A stretch of 64,000 nt of DNA. Origin: Bombardia bombarda (taxonomy: Eukaryota; Ascomycota; Sordariomycetes; Sordariales; Lasiosphaeriaceae). A model generated the notes under the pieces. That model saw nothing but the letters and a program-made list of their open reading frames with translations. It ran no database searches and was not told where the DNA came from. The stretch is from positions 8,928,001 to 8,992,000 of the forward strand of contig JAULSR010000002.1 of the NCBI GenBank assembly GCA_030512295.1. The letters run 5' to 3'. Below, piece after piece: positions 35,201 to 46,295 of this stretch. Numbering within the stretch: position 1 is the stretch's first letter; every line of letters starts with the position of its first letter. A program made the translations under genes and the position numbers.

Positions 35201-36998
35201 TGCTCTCTCTCTGCAGACCATTGCAAGGGCAGGTCAAGCCCTGAGGGCATTATGACGCATATTCTGATCAATGAATCGAAGCCCTCCATCCATGAGGTCA
35301 ACATTGATAACACTTGCTGCTCTGGACCTGAGTCTTGGCTTAGACAAAAGTAGACAATCGGAGCTGGGGATCGCCGATGCTGTGACGAGTACACGAGCAT
35401 GTATCGAAGGGAAAGCCATAGGAGAGTCAATGTCCATTCCTTGTCATCTCCTTGCATTGCCATGTTCAAGTCGTCGATGATATCGATGATATTGGCCAAC
35501 CTCTCCGGATCACCGATTAGAAGCTGCTCGCAAAAGCTTGACAAGATAGTAATGACGGGATCTAGCGACTGCAAGCCGTCCGCAATCTCAACCGGGCGTA
35601 ATAAGACAATCCGTCCCACCTGTGGCATTACTTGCGAGGCTAACTCAATCAAGCAATTGTAAAACGATGCGTGGCATAAACCAGAAGGGATGCGAAGAAG
35701 GAATAGTCGGGAAGTGGTGGTAGCTAAAATCCATTGCCGCAATTGACTGTTGTCGAGTATCCATTGAGCAAGATTGGGAAAGTAGCTGCGGTGCTGAGAA
35801 TGTTGTGGACGAGCAACGCTGTGACACCGCATTGCTTGGATGAATGTATGATAATCTTTGGATGCGGCTGTGTAGGGTGTTACTGGTTAGTCTAAGGGGC
35901 AAAAGAAAAAGATGCGCTACAGACCGGCAGTGGACGGAGAGCTTACGACTGGAGGGGTTTCCCTTGATCGGAAATAGGAAATGACCGAATACTTTGATCT
36001 TTGTTGTCGAAATAATTCAAACAACGATTGGTGATATTCAGAAAACCGTTGAATGAAAGAGGGAAACCATGTGCCAAAGTCAAGTTGCACAAAAGAAGCA
36101 ATGATACTGAGCAGAATGGACGTCCATGGAAGGTTGGGAGTCTGTCTATGCGGCGTCCCAAAGAATACCTAATGATGACAATCAGCCTCGAGAGCTCAAA
36201 AGAAAAGCATCGGAATGCCCCCCTGTTGAGGAAGCGGCGAGGCATACCAGAAGCGTAATGCGCCTTAGTAAGTCTTTGTACTGAGGTGGGTCAGATATTG
36301 CCATGACCAATGCCTTTGAAGAGCGAGGTTAGCAGGAGAGGTAAAATAAGGTACATGTAAGCTGGATTGATGGGACTTGGGGTACTTGGGATGATGCAAA
36401 AGAATGCGCCCTGGTAATTTGGCTTCGTACACACCTGCTTTAGAATTGATCCCCCAATATCACTTGCCATGAATGCAATAGCCGTATCCGGCTAGAGGAG
36501 GTCAGTGAGCTTATTATCCCCCGTTGATGTCACAAGTCTTAAGGTACCTTTGTTTTGTCGCTTTCGGTGACCTTGTTTATATACACGAGTAGGTCTGTAG
36601 CCACCTCGCGCATGCTAGGACCGGGGTCCACCTCTCCAACGATCTTGTAAGGGTCATAATTGAACCTGAAAATGGACGGCGTCTGAGTGAAACACAAGGA
36701 GTTTGTAAAGAATGGGTGACGCCCTGAGAGTCCGTGAATGCTACAGATACTAGATGGTTTGAACAACAAGTTAGAAGTAGGTAACTAGGTAAACATGACA
36801 CGAGTAGTGTGAGGGTGAGGATTACAGATAATTTAGACGGGAGGGATCTTTGCAGACTGATCCATTTTGTCTCTCCTCTGGTGGCTCTAAGCGATTGAAG
36901 ACCTCGTCAGACGAGGGTAACGCGACCTCTGGGTCTCCTTCTCGTCCCCTCGAATCACTGAGCCAATATGATGAGTCTAGTGAGGCGCTACTGCTCAT
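32258..36998 (-). pseudogene. STAND-type protein: alpha/beta hydrolase - degenerate NTPase - ankyrin - ZZ finger, frameshifted
   Basis: Large NLR-like gene. The N-terminus MSSSASLDSSYW leads into an alpha/beta-hydrolase domain assembled from several exons: CSIHGLSGRHPFF, FRFNYDPYKI, AFMASDIGGSILKQAL (Asp where the usual Ser nucleophile sits), and VFFGTPHRQTP. An NTPase-like region follows with a P-loop position reading LLRIPSGLCHASF, which lacks the Walker A Lys. Next come post-NTPase helices (LVLLSHAFRPVSHHELVAAL), ankyrin-like repeats (GRTALHYALKAGQVDAASVLL; GTPLHYAAFYSRFEIVKMLL; GWTPLHWACRGWLDKVL) and a terminal ZZ-type finger (CDSC ... CGTRYKCQKC ... CGKCYRH) spliced across 32401-32460. 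At least seven single-base shifts (for example near 35205, 34670, 34575, 33780, 33570, 33350 and 32790) interrupt it with no room for introns. Either long decayed or badly assembled. Confidence 0.75.
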
Positions 36999-37885
36999 GA
37001 TGACGGGAAAGTTGATGATAGCGCAAAGGCCCAATAGGCTGTAAACAAATGCTGGGATATTGGGGCGCGGTAGAATAGCGCAAGAAGCTTCTCTGGGCAA
37101 AACTGAGGTTCGGATTGTAGCTCCTGGCCGAAAACTCTTCCAGACCTGAAGACACAAACATGGCCATGAAATCTCGGAAGTGGGAAAACCACCGCCGCCT
37201 CACACTAGCAGGTGCCCTCTCGCCGCTCAGACGCTTCACACCACAATTTTTTAGTTATGGCGTCGAGGCCGGGGTCAAAAAAAAAGGCTTTTCGCAGTGC
37301 GCATCACGCTGCGGCGAATAAAAGCAGAGCTTGGATCAAATCGGACCACTTTTCCGAAGCCACCTGCATATTAGTGTCTCAGAACTGGCTAGTAATATAT
37401 AAATATGCACAAGGTACGTACCTAGGTACGAATAATTGGTACATACATGCGGAGTATTACACTGTGCTGAGCGCTGGTGCTGGGCGCGGAACCGCTGTGT
37501 CATCTGCGCTAGTGGATCCATAATGTCCCCCCCACCGTAGCGCCAAGTTTTGGCAGGCATCTGCAGACTGCATACTCTAAGTTCTACTCGGATCCGCCTT
37601 TGCCCGACGCCCTGGTTGCACGGAACTTCGGAATACACTAGGCTGTTTGCCCCCAGGGACTGCATCCAGGGCCAGTATCCAATGTTTCCGCCCATACAAA
37701 CAGAATGTCTCCTGGGGTAGCTCTTTGGCTGAAAATTTAAAATATGGTAGGTATGCGATGGGAGGCAACAGCCATGTACAGTAGGTACCTAAGGTAAACT
37801 AACCTACCTAGGTAATTCTAGTTACTTAAATTGTACTTCAACCTTGTGCAGAACGAACCCCAGCCCCGAACCAATAAAATTACCA
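36999..37885. other. Intergenic
   Basis: Between the STAND and S8 pseudogenes. Contains cctaggta/ggtacc palindromic runs at 37415-37430 and 37781-37812. A few extra codons of either neighbour may extend here, but no gene is supported. Confidence 0.4.
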
Positions 37886-40380
37886 TCACTCAACCGGAAA
37901 CTTACCGTTGATCTGCCGCTTACAGAGCTTGACAAATTCCCCAGCGTATGTCCTCTGGGTAACTGCTCCCTGTGTTGTGATCAAATCACCGCTTTCCCTA
38001 TTTTCATCTACGGACGTGATTGCGCCATTTACCATGTAACTGATATCAACAAACTTGTCTTTTGCTGGCCTGAGAGCCTTGAAGAGGCCCATCATTCTGT
38101 CGTCCTGGCGGAAGTTCCATTCTGGAGCTGTTGTGTAAGATCTGATGGTGCTCGTGTTTCCTGCGAAACTGGAGGTTTTCAAGCTGTGGTATTCGGCGCA
38201 CCAAAGGATCATGGCCGCCAATCCAGCAGCAATCGCCGTGGCCACTGAGCTCCCCTTGTCAGAATTTCCAATCATGTCGGGTATGGAGATCTCGCCCGGA
38301 AACAGGTATTCGCAACTGGCATTGTTCACGAACTTCGACTTATCCCCGTCTTCATCGGCTGAGCCAATGACCATCAGCTTCTGGTGTGTCGCTTTTAGAT
38401 GGAAATGCTTCCTCGTCATTTTCGTAGTGAGCGTTATCCTGTGTGGCACAAAACAAGATGATATCTTGCTTGGCAGCGTTCTGAATCGCAGTTTGAAGAG
38501 AATCCATGGCCTTTTGGTTGGACCGGTCTCCCCTCTTGATCCTCTTGATTGTCCAGCTCATCGATATTATATCCACGTCATTACTAATAGCCCAATTGAT
38601 TGCCTTATCTTGACGTTAATGATACATCCGGTTGTGAATGCTATGTCAATAGCCCAAGGATGCAACTCACCTCAGCAGCTGACGTGGCGACGCTGGAATC
38701 GTTCTCACTGTGGATGTCCACCTTCGCAACATAAAGACTGGCTTCCGGGCAGATCATTTGAATGATCTTCGCCATCTTCGTACCATGGCCGGATTCCGAA
38801 TAGTAATATGGCCTTGACCTGCCCGGGCCCATTTTGGGATTTGACTGTGGCCATCCACACACACCAAGGCTCGGGGTTTGTTCAATTGATCGGGCGTTAC
38901 TCCATCATCGATGAGAGCGACCTTAATTGGGCGCATCGTTTCGATGTGCTTGGACAAATCCTCGTTCCTTTTATCTTTGCCAACGGCGGTAGCCAACTTT
39001 CTCATGGCATCGACCCACCTGTGCCCGTGGCTATACACGTATCACATCATTAGCAGCAACTTGGTACACCCAGAGAAGGGACGGGCGTACTTTAACTTAT
39101 GAGAACTGTCTGTGGGAGAGTCCCTTTCCATTCAGTTGTGGATAGTCCTCTGGTGGTACCACCTTTATGGTTCTGTCGCGTACTTCTAGGAAACCAGGTT
39201 GGGTCGATTTGTCCTTTTCTTTGCTTGCATCTCCAGGCTGGAGACTTTGCTGCAGACTTTTCTGCAGACGGCCAGCAAACTTGTTGATGTTTTCCTTGTA
39301 CTGTTTGGTGGATTCGATACTCTGCGGAGTCATCATTAGATTGCATAAGAACTGATTTGAGTTTCAACAACTCGGAGTCTACGTACGGCTTTGGCTTCTA
39401 TGCGAACTGTCTCAAGCTGACCAGATCAGGAGGGTTAGCAAGTAATACCAGGCTATGATTTTGGGGGGAGTTATCTGCTAGACTTACCATGTTGAGGGTT
39501 GGAAGCCCATGCTCTCGGCAGGACCAGCTGTAGAGCACCGAATTTCTGCCGCTCCATGAAAGCCATAACTCCTTAAGGTTGTTAAGACCGGCGATGCGGA
39601 GGGTCTCTACACAGAGATCATGCTTATTCCAGTTCAGGAACCGGATATCGAACCCTCTCAAACACGACTGAATGGTCTCGTCGCTGCATGGCAAAATTGT
39701 TATCATCCACGACAACTAGCTTCAGAATCCTCCTCACTCCACTTTCGCGTAACCAGCTGAATACTTGATCAATACTCCTGGTACGGGCCTCCCAAGAAAT
39801 TTGAGACGCATCATTATCTGCGTGTGGTTTTTGCAGTTCTGTGGTTTGAGCATGCAAGGCTCTAGTTGGATCTGCCAGGTTCAACTCGACGTACGAAAGA
39901 ATTGGATAAAACGACAAAAATGGATGAGAAATCTGTGTTCTTGCATTGATGGGAGATGCAGGTTGGAACCAGTATTCTTGGTTCTGGAAATCTTCTGCGA
40001 TAGACATTCTGTCAGTAATGTAGACCACTCTCCGGGATGGGTAAATATGGGTTGGTTGGGAGACTTGTGCTCCTTACTTTCACCAAAGAGACAGAGGCAA
40101 GCGATTTCGTAGGATGATTGGGACAGCGACTGGTCTAAGAGGAGTTGCCCAACAATTGCTGCTCGACCCTTATCGGTCTTATCATCAGGTGGTTCACCAT
40201 CTGCATCCGAAAACTCCAGACCTTTTCCAGTCTGGGTGATCTTCGTTTCTTGTCGTTAAATGATATTGAAACGGTGTCTCATATTTTTCATTCAGCACCT
40301 CCATCTTGAGAGGCAGGTATTGGTGAGAAGGTGTTTGCAAAGGTGTGTCTGTGGACTGTCGTAGACTCGGGAAGAACTTT
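37886..40380 (-). pseudogene. NLR-associated-type protein with C-terminal subtilisin (S8) domain, frameshifted
   Basis: C-terminal half is a peptidase S8 domain with all three catalytic motifs: VALIDDGV (Asp, about 38920), SGHGTKMA (His, about 38780) and GSSVATAIAAGLAA (Ser, about 38220). DIISMSWTI and MVIGSADEDG lie between. The N-terminal half carries LLLDQSLSQSSYEIACLCLFGE, FLNWNKHDLCVETL and ELWLSWSGRNSVLYSWSC, a pattern I associate with fungal helical N-terminal/S8 fusion proteins found among NLR genes. Some apparent breaks are introns that keep frame (for example 39424-39487 and about 39333-39387). Shifts remain near 39705, 38870 and 38385 (and probably 40240 and 38600), so the gene is decayed or mis-assembled. 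If intact it would be a cytosolic or secreted Ser protease coupled to a sensor. Confidence 0.7.
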
Positions 40381-41771
40381 GAACGGAGAACACAAACTGA
40401 GAAATACAATTGAAGATAGCGTTACGAACTGTGGTAGGAACATAGAAAGGAGGGGATTGCTGGATATGTGAAGTGCACTAGATGTAAGGGACCTGTGGCA
40501 TTGCCTTCCAACACAGTAGCTCAGGGGACAACCACGAGTTCTTGTAATTAGCATCTGATCTATTAGAATCAATGCATGTCGACTTATCGAGATGTGTCAA
40601 GGTATCCAAGTACCTAGGTACCCAGTGGGTTACTTAGGGAAGTACCAACAGCGTGCTAGTACATCTGGGTTACGAAGTACTGGGGTCTATGCATGTCTGA
40701 GATACTTTGACCACCTCGGCGTCGTTTCAAAAGCCGAGACTTGCCCCAGGGCCTCGCGGATACGAACTGAATTCCGACTAAACCATAAGAAGAAACAGAG
40801 CAAGTATCACTATGACACAGTGTGAGAATTGCGATGCAGGGTATATAGTTGTAAAACCAGGCAAGATCACAGCTGAAGCTTATAATGCAATGCGTGGGCC
40901 ATCTGGCTGCATCATGGATGCCACCCATGATGTTCAAGAAAGTTAACATGAAGATCATTCCCCTCGTAAGCCAGACTCAACCTACAAAGGTTCCCCCACA
41001 CCTTTTGTACTACAATGAGGTTCTCGTTCTTTCTCCAATCATTGAAGATGACCACTGATTAGGTACCGATGCGAACCGAGAAGTCGGCGGCAATATTTTC
41101 TTTTGTGCATAGTCGGTCATAGTGGACAGCCGTAATAGCCAGCCACCACCCCTCCTTCTAACGTCCCCTCCCAGAACCAGATTGTATGGAGTCCCGGAGC
41201 CTGATCAGACAGCCGTAATAGCCGGCCACAACCCCTCCTTCTAACGTCCCCTCCCAGAACCAGATTGTATGAAGTCTCGGAGCCTGATCATGAGTGAGTT
41301 TGGAAGTTCTATATAGAAGGCTCGACCTAAAACTAGTGTAGGCGTGAAGAAATTATATGATGGCTGTTTTGCAGGCTCCACGAATATAACCCAGTCGTAT
41401 CTAGGATGCATATGAATGACGGGCAGATAGCAGGCTGGGCATTAATTCATAGTTAAAGGAAATACTTTGCGAAGGCCTACCTCGGTAGTTAGGTATGCAA
41501 CATTAAGTAGGGTATGTACATGTAGCGAAAGACGTTGAATGCAACAGAGGTGTACCTTATCTAACGAGAAACCCTTTCAAGAAATCTGAATTTGTCCCCA
41601 CACATTGCCTGACACAAGATTTCTGTCCAGTGCATCGAGGCTTCCAGTCCAACATTTATTCTCCTGCTTTGTCGATTGATCGACTCCGCAAACAGGACCG
41701 GTTTGACAGTGACACATGCATTTGTCTCCAGACGCTATTGCTCAAGAGAATCTCATACCCACCTTTCAGCC
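40381..41771. other. Intergenic with an 83-bp tandem duplication
   Basis: Contains tacctaggtaccca at 40611-40624 and the duplication at 41127-41292 (separate entry). No convincing gene. Confidence 0.5.
41127..41292. repeat. Two-copy 83-bp tandem repeat
   Basis: Copy 1 starts cagccgtaatagccagcc at 41127 and copy 2 starts cagccgtaatagccggcc at 41210. The copies differ by only a few substitutions, mostly C/T or A/G, and both end in cggagcctgatca. No coding content. Confidence 0.9.
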
Positions 41772-42293
41772 ATGGCTGGGAAATACGCAATAGCACTCCA
41801 CGAGCTCAACGACGAGGAGTTCGCGCTCCGCATCAAAGCCTACAACAAGATCCAACACCGAAATTTCACTGGCTACGATCAAACTGGGCCCGCCGTGGTG
41901 TACGGACATCGCCACGCCACCATACACGGCCGTTGTGTGGACCCCGATGGTCAAACACAGAACGCCACAGCCTCATTGTTTTTGACTGGCACTTTGCCCC
42001 TCGCGATCCCGGCAAAGCGGTTCAAATTCGCACAGATCCACATCGTCTTCGCCGGCCCAGAGGGCTGCAGCCCTTCAGACGAAACCCGCCGTTCAGGCCA
42101 TTGCCCCGGCTGGCACCCATGCGCTCCTCAAGACATCCCACACAGAGGAGACGAAAAAGGCGCTTGAGGCCACCCTGGGGCTGAGTTCGGTGGATCAGTC
42201 GGCCTCAATGCTTCATACGAGATGACTGGGTCTATCGAGCTGTCCACAGAGGGTTTGATTTGCAAGTTGGTGATTGCAGCCGAGGCCCGGTAG
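41772..42293 (+). pseudogene. Small unknown fungal protein, frame disrupted
   Basis: Starts MAGKYAIALHELNDEEFALR and contains GYDQTGPAVVYG, GRCVDPDG, TASLFLTGTLPL and RFKFAQIHIVFAG. The RxFxxAxIxIxF pattern after a beta-rich stretch recalls an uncharacterised fungal protein family. From about 42062 the plausible sequence moves one frame over (KPAVQAIAPAGTHALLKTSH, then TEETKKALEATLG). Near 42178 it returns to the first frame (GAEFGGSVGLNASYEMTGSI) and stops at 42291-42293. The second switch needs one more G in a run of four. The pair compensate each other, so either the assembly has two errors or the gene has two balancing indels. The end looks shorter than expected. Function unknown. Confidence 0.5.
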
Positions 42294-42430
42294 GTGCACC
42301 CATGCAATGCGTATCCCATCGAACAGCAGATGACAGACCCGGAGGGCATACAGCCAGCCGTGGAAGGGAGAAACTGTTCATATTAAAGCCTTTGCTAATG
42401 TAGACGCTTTCTGGTCTATTCTAGACCTAA

Positions 42431-44275
42431 TTAGTACACATAACGGAATGACAAATTCTTCAGATCCGTCAAATCCTCGAAGCCGTGGGCCAAATTCTTG
42501 GGGTCCGCCTCGATGATACCCTCGGCAGCCATGCGGTCTCGCTTCTTGTTCTGACGTGTCAGGTAAAACCGGAGCCCCAAGATGACAATGACCAACAGGC
42601 AGTAGCATCCCAGGTGTGTCGCGAAGGCAATGAAGTAGCGCGGGCCATCCCATCCGAGGAAGACTTGAGGGCCTGTTACTCATGAATTAGTGGGACTGGG
42701 CGTGTGATTTACAACGATATGCCCTGGGAGTGGGGGTGTGTGTGTGTGTGTGTGTGTGTGAATAAGACCTACCAATGCTGTTGCCCACACTCCAGAAGAT
42801 GAAATTTGTGGCCACTGCAACGCTCTTCTTGGTCGTTCCGGCAACATTTCTGCTGATCATGGACAGGGCGAGTGTCTGGGCGGACCAGAAAGACAAAGTG
42901 ACTGTTTATTGTTAGGCTAAAGTTCAACATTTCAGGGACAGGATAGACCCAACAACATACTGTAGTAGCAGATGAGCAAGCCAACCTTGCGAGCCAAGGT
43001 ATCCGGGGTGACGGTCATGAGGAGGATGGTGCCGACGAAAGATCTTTGTAGATGTGATTAGCTGCACCCGTCGCGAATCTCTTGCTCAAAGACTCTGTTC
43101 TGTGAACACTTACGGGATAACAAAGCCCAACATGGTCAATAGGTTCTGGCTAGTCCTCTTGACGATCCACACAGAGCCCAGCAGCACAAAAATGATGTAA
43201 AAGCCTAGGACCATTGCCAGCAGCTGCGTCTGCAGCGTCGTGAAGCCAAAGCTCTTGATGATGATACCTTGGAATGCGCCGAGCCCAGAAGTAGGCAGCG
43301 TTGTGGTAAGCGCAATCAGAGCATATCCCCAGACCTGAGGGTCCGTCAGGGCCTCGATGAGGTGGTCCTTCTTGAACGTGCGGTTCTGCAGCCCAGTCTG
43401 GTTATCCCTGACGCGCTCGACCATCAACCGCTTGTCCTCCTCGCTGAAGCACTTGGCCCGCATGGGCGAGTCAGGCATGTACCATCCAACAAAGATGCCG
43501 TAAATCACGGAGATGATGCCGTACGACATGAACAGCCACTGCCACGACTTCAGCGGGCCAGTGCTGATGAGACTGAAGCAGTAGGCCAGGAGACCGCCGA
43601 CGACCTGCTGGGCCCCGTTCATCATGTACCAGTATGTAACTCGGGCAGTCTGCTCCTCGCGGCGGTACCAGATGGCGGAGAGCACAACGAAGGCGGGCTG
43701 GCAGGCGGACTCAAAGAGACCGAGGAGAGAGCGGACGATGACAAGGCCGACGAAGCTGTTGCAAGCCGCCGTGCAGGCGAGGACGACACCCCATGCAACG
43801 ATGCTGAAGCTGAGGTACTTGGCGATGGGGACACGGGTGATGATCCAGTTCTGGGGGTACTCGACCACGAGGATGGTCAGGTAGATACAGGTTGTCAACC
43901 AACTGTACTGTTTATTCCACCACTGTTAGCCATTGCCTCCCACGTTACTAGGAGTTATTCTTGGAGGGTACGACTCACTTCTTGACCCTTGAGCCCAACA
44001 TCACTAATGATGCCCATGATGGAGGCGAACGACATGGTCCCCTTGTCAATAGCCTGCAGAAAGTAGGTGGCGATCATGATGACAAGCACGCGCTTGTCAA
44101 TCTTCCTCCGCAGCTCATCGTTCTTCTCCTGTGGGATATCGATGGCCGTGTCGGATGCGTACTTGGCCACCTCGTGGTCGATGTTGTCGTAGTTTTGACG
44201 ATCCTTTTCCATGGGCTCGTCCAGAGACCGTCTGCTCTGGACGATCTCCGGGTCCGCGACTTCGAGCCCAGACAT
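42431..44275 (-). CDS. MFS transporter, allantoate permease (Dal5/ACS) family
   Basis: Plasma-membrane symporter of organic anions or vitamins; the exact substrate is not deducible. Exons 43979-44275, 43114-43907, 42961-43043, 42773-42901 and 42431-42672. Cytosolic N-terminus with IDKRVLVIMIATYFLQAIDKG before TM1, then TYFLQAIDKGTMSFASIMGI. TM segments include YLSFSIVAWGVVLACTAA and SLLGLFESACQPAFVVLSAI (an ACS-family hallmark), WYRREEQ and SWQWLFMSYGIISVIYGI. The MPDSP motif follows TM6, and EALTDPQVWGYALIAL opens the second half. The C-terminus LKNLSFRYVY is typical of Dal5-like carriers. A (gt)n microsatellite sits inside the last intron (42735-42760). Intact. Confidence 0.9.
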
Positions 44276-45176
44276 GGTCGTGATGGATAGTCGGACAAGA
44301 CGGAAGGGTCTGATCTGATGTCGCTTTCTCTGTCACTCGAGAGACTTGAAGGGGAGAGTACCTTAGATAGGGCGCGAGGAGGGTGGAGAGCGAATATCCT
44401 TCCGAGCCCAAAACCTGGGGAATTGCAAGGCTTTATGGACGTGCCGGATGGCATGGCACGTCGCATCGAATCCAGCCTCCCCCCCATCCGGAATACCTTC
44501 TCAACGCGTAACATTCACTCCAACAAGTGCCAAAGGAAGGAGGCTGCAACCTTGCCGTGCCATGATCCCGGCCGTCAGGCACACTACTGTCCTAGTGTCG
44601 CGCCAACCCCAGCTTCCCCACAAACCGATAGGAGATATTCCGAGAACCGAGAGGAAACATCCTCGGAAGGAAACATCCTGCCAGCAAACGCCGGGAACCC
44701 AGCTAGCCCCCCATGCTATTTTACCCCAAAGAGCGCTTGACCCCAGCTTCTCCAGCTTTCCCACGACCCCTTTGTCGGGCCAGCGAGCCGCTTGGGATCC
44801 ATCGGCTCCACTTGCACTAGGGGGGGGCGACGAAGCCTCCATCGCGGGGAAATATGCCGACTTCGACGCTGTTGACGGTGGTTGGTGTATTTTCTTCGGC
44901 TCCGTCCACCCCGAACCAGTTGGGGTGCTGCCGCGTCACAACTGCGACCTCGGGGCAATGGGGAATTGTCCACGAAAGAGACGCTCAGGGGTGAATATTT
45001 ATTTATTTCGTTGTTTTCTTGCTACCTAGGTCTACTCCTTCTGGACGAACATGTCCGGCGTCAGCATCCATCGTCACCAGGGAAAGCAAAAGCACGGGAA
45101 TCACAACTCACCTTCAACTCCACAAAAAATTATCACCAACCTTCCCGCCGCCGCCGCCGCCGCCGCCGCCGCCAAA
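44276..45176. promoter_or_regulatory. Divergent intergenic region, MFS / GH105, with (GCC)n in the leader
   Basis: Shared upstream region of two divergent genes. A (gcc)n run at about 45146-45173 lies directly before the GH105 start codon. No coding gene seen. Confidence 0.45.
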
Positions 45177-46295
45177 ATGCCCGCCTCAGTCCACGGCATC
45201 GCCGCGACCGACGTGCACGCCAAAATCCAGCTCCTCATCTCGGGCCTCGTCAACATCACCGACACAACAGGCGAGTTCCTGCTCACGCTCGCCGACGGCC
45301 GCGTCATCGACACAAAAGGCTGGAACGACTGGGAGTGGACGCACGGCGTCGGCCTCTACGGCATATGGCAGTACTACACGCTCGTCGGCGACGCCAAGTA
45401 CCTGCAGATCATCGAGGACTGGTTCGCCGCGCGCCTCGCCGCGGGCGGCACCACCAAGAACATCAACACCATGGCCGTCTTCCTCACGCTCGCGCACGTC
45501 TACGAGACGACGCGCAACCCCGTCTACCTGCCCTGGCTCGACGGCTGGGGCGAGTGGGCGATGCACGACCTCGCGCGGACCAAGTACGGCGGGATGCAGC
45601 ATGTGACGTATCTGTCGCTGCACGACCAGCAGCTGTGGGACGACACGCTGATGATGACGGTGCTGCCGCTGGCCAAGATCGGGCAGGTGCTGGGGAGGCC
45701 GCACTATGTCGCCGAGGCGAAGAAGCAGTTCCTTGTCCACCTGCAGTATCTGTTCGACACGGGCTCGGGCCTGTTTTTCCACGGCTGGACGTTTGCCGAG
45801 GGGGGCCACAACTTTGCGCGGGCGCGGTGGGCGCGCGGGAATAGCTGGCTGACAATCGCCATTCCCGAGTTTCTGGAGCTGTTGGAGATCGATGGGGGCG
45901 ATCCGCTGGGGTCGTACCTAGTCAATGCGCTGTCTGCGCAGGTCGAGGCGCTGAGGCCGCTGCAGACGGAGACGGGGCTGTGGAGGACGCTGCTGGATGT
46001 TGCCGAGGAGGAGGGGTCATATGTCGAGTCGAGCGCGACGGCGGGGTTTGCTTTTGGGATTCTGAAGGCGCAGCGGAAGAGGTACATTGGGAGGGAGCAC
46101 CATCAGGTCGCCATCAGGGCGGTCAAGGCGGTGCTGGCCAAGATTGATGCGGATGGTGAGCTGCTGGACACGTCGTTTGGCACGGCTATGGGAACGACGC
46201 TGCAGCACTACATGGATATCCCGAGAACGAGCATGCCGTATGGGCAAGCCATGGCCATGATGGCCCTGGTGGAGTTTTTGCGCGTTTTCATCTAA
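45177..46295 (+). CDS. Unsaturated rhamnogalacturonyl hydrolase-like protein, GH105
   Basis: Single exon; (alpha/alpha)6-barrel glycosidase of the YteR/YesR type that removes unsaturated galacturonate from rhamnogalacturonan oligosaccharides after lyase action. Motifs are WEWTHGVGLYGIWQYY, KNINTMAVFLTLAHVYE, QQLWDDTLMMTVLPLA (Asp pair), WARGNSWLTIAIPEFLE (WxRGN signature) and SYVESSATAGFAFGIL. The C-terminus reads MPYGQAMAMMALVEFL. Start at 45177 (caaaATG) gives 372 aa, the normal length. An in-frame ATG at 45051 would add 42 residues with a poly-Ala tract from the (gcc)n run. No signal peptide, so the enzyme is probably intracellular, matching uptake of oligosaccharides; the adjacent MFS gene could be related to this but belongs to the anion-type family. 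Confidence 0.9.
   Translation: MPASVHGIAATDVHAKIQLLISGLVNITDTTGEFLLTLADGRVIDTKGWNDWEWTHGVGLYGIWQYYTLVGDAKYLQIIEDWFAARLAAGGTTKNINTMAVFLTLAHVYETTRNPVYLPWLDGWGEWAMHDLARTKYGGMQHVTYLSLHDQQLWDDTLMMTVLPLAKIGQVLGRPHYVAEAKKQFLVHLQYLFDTGSGLFFHGWTFAEGGHNFARARWARGNSWLTIAIPEFLELLEIDGGDPLGSYLVNALSAQVEALRPLQTETGLWRTLLDVAEEEGSYVESSATAGFAFGILKAQRKRYIGREHHQVAIRAVKAVLAKIDADGELLDTSFGTAMGTTLQHYMDIPRTSMPYGQAMAMMALVEFLRVFI

Noticed and set aside
35870..35940. Apparent frame break after the hydrolase domain of the STAND pseudogene
   Set aside because: An intron with a GTCTGT donor and CACAG acceptor restores phase, so it was not counted among the shifts.
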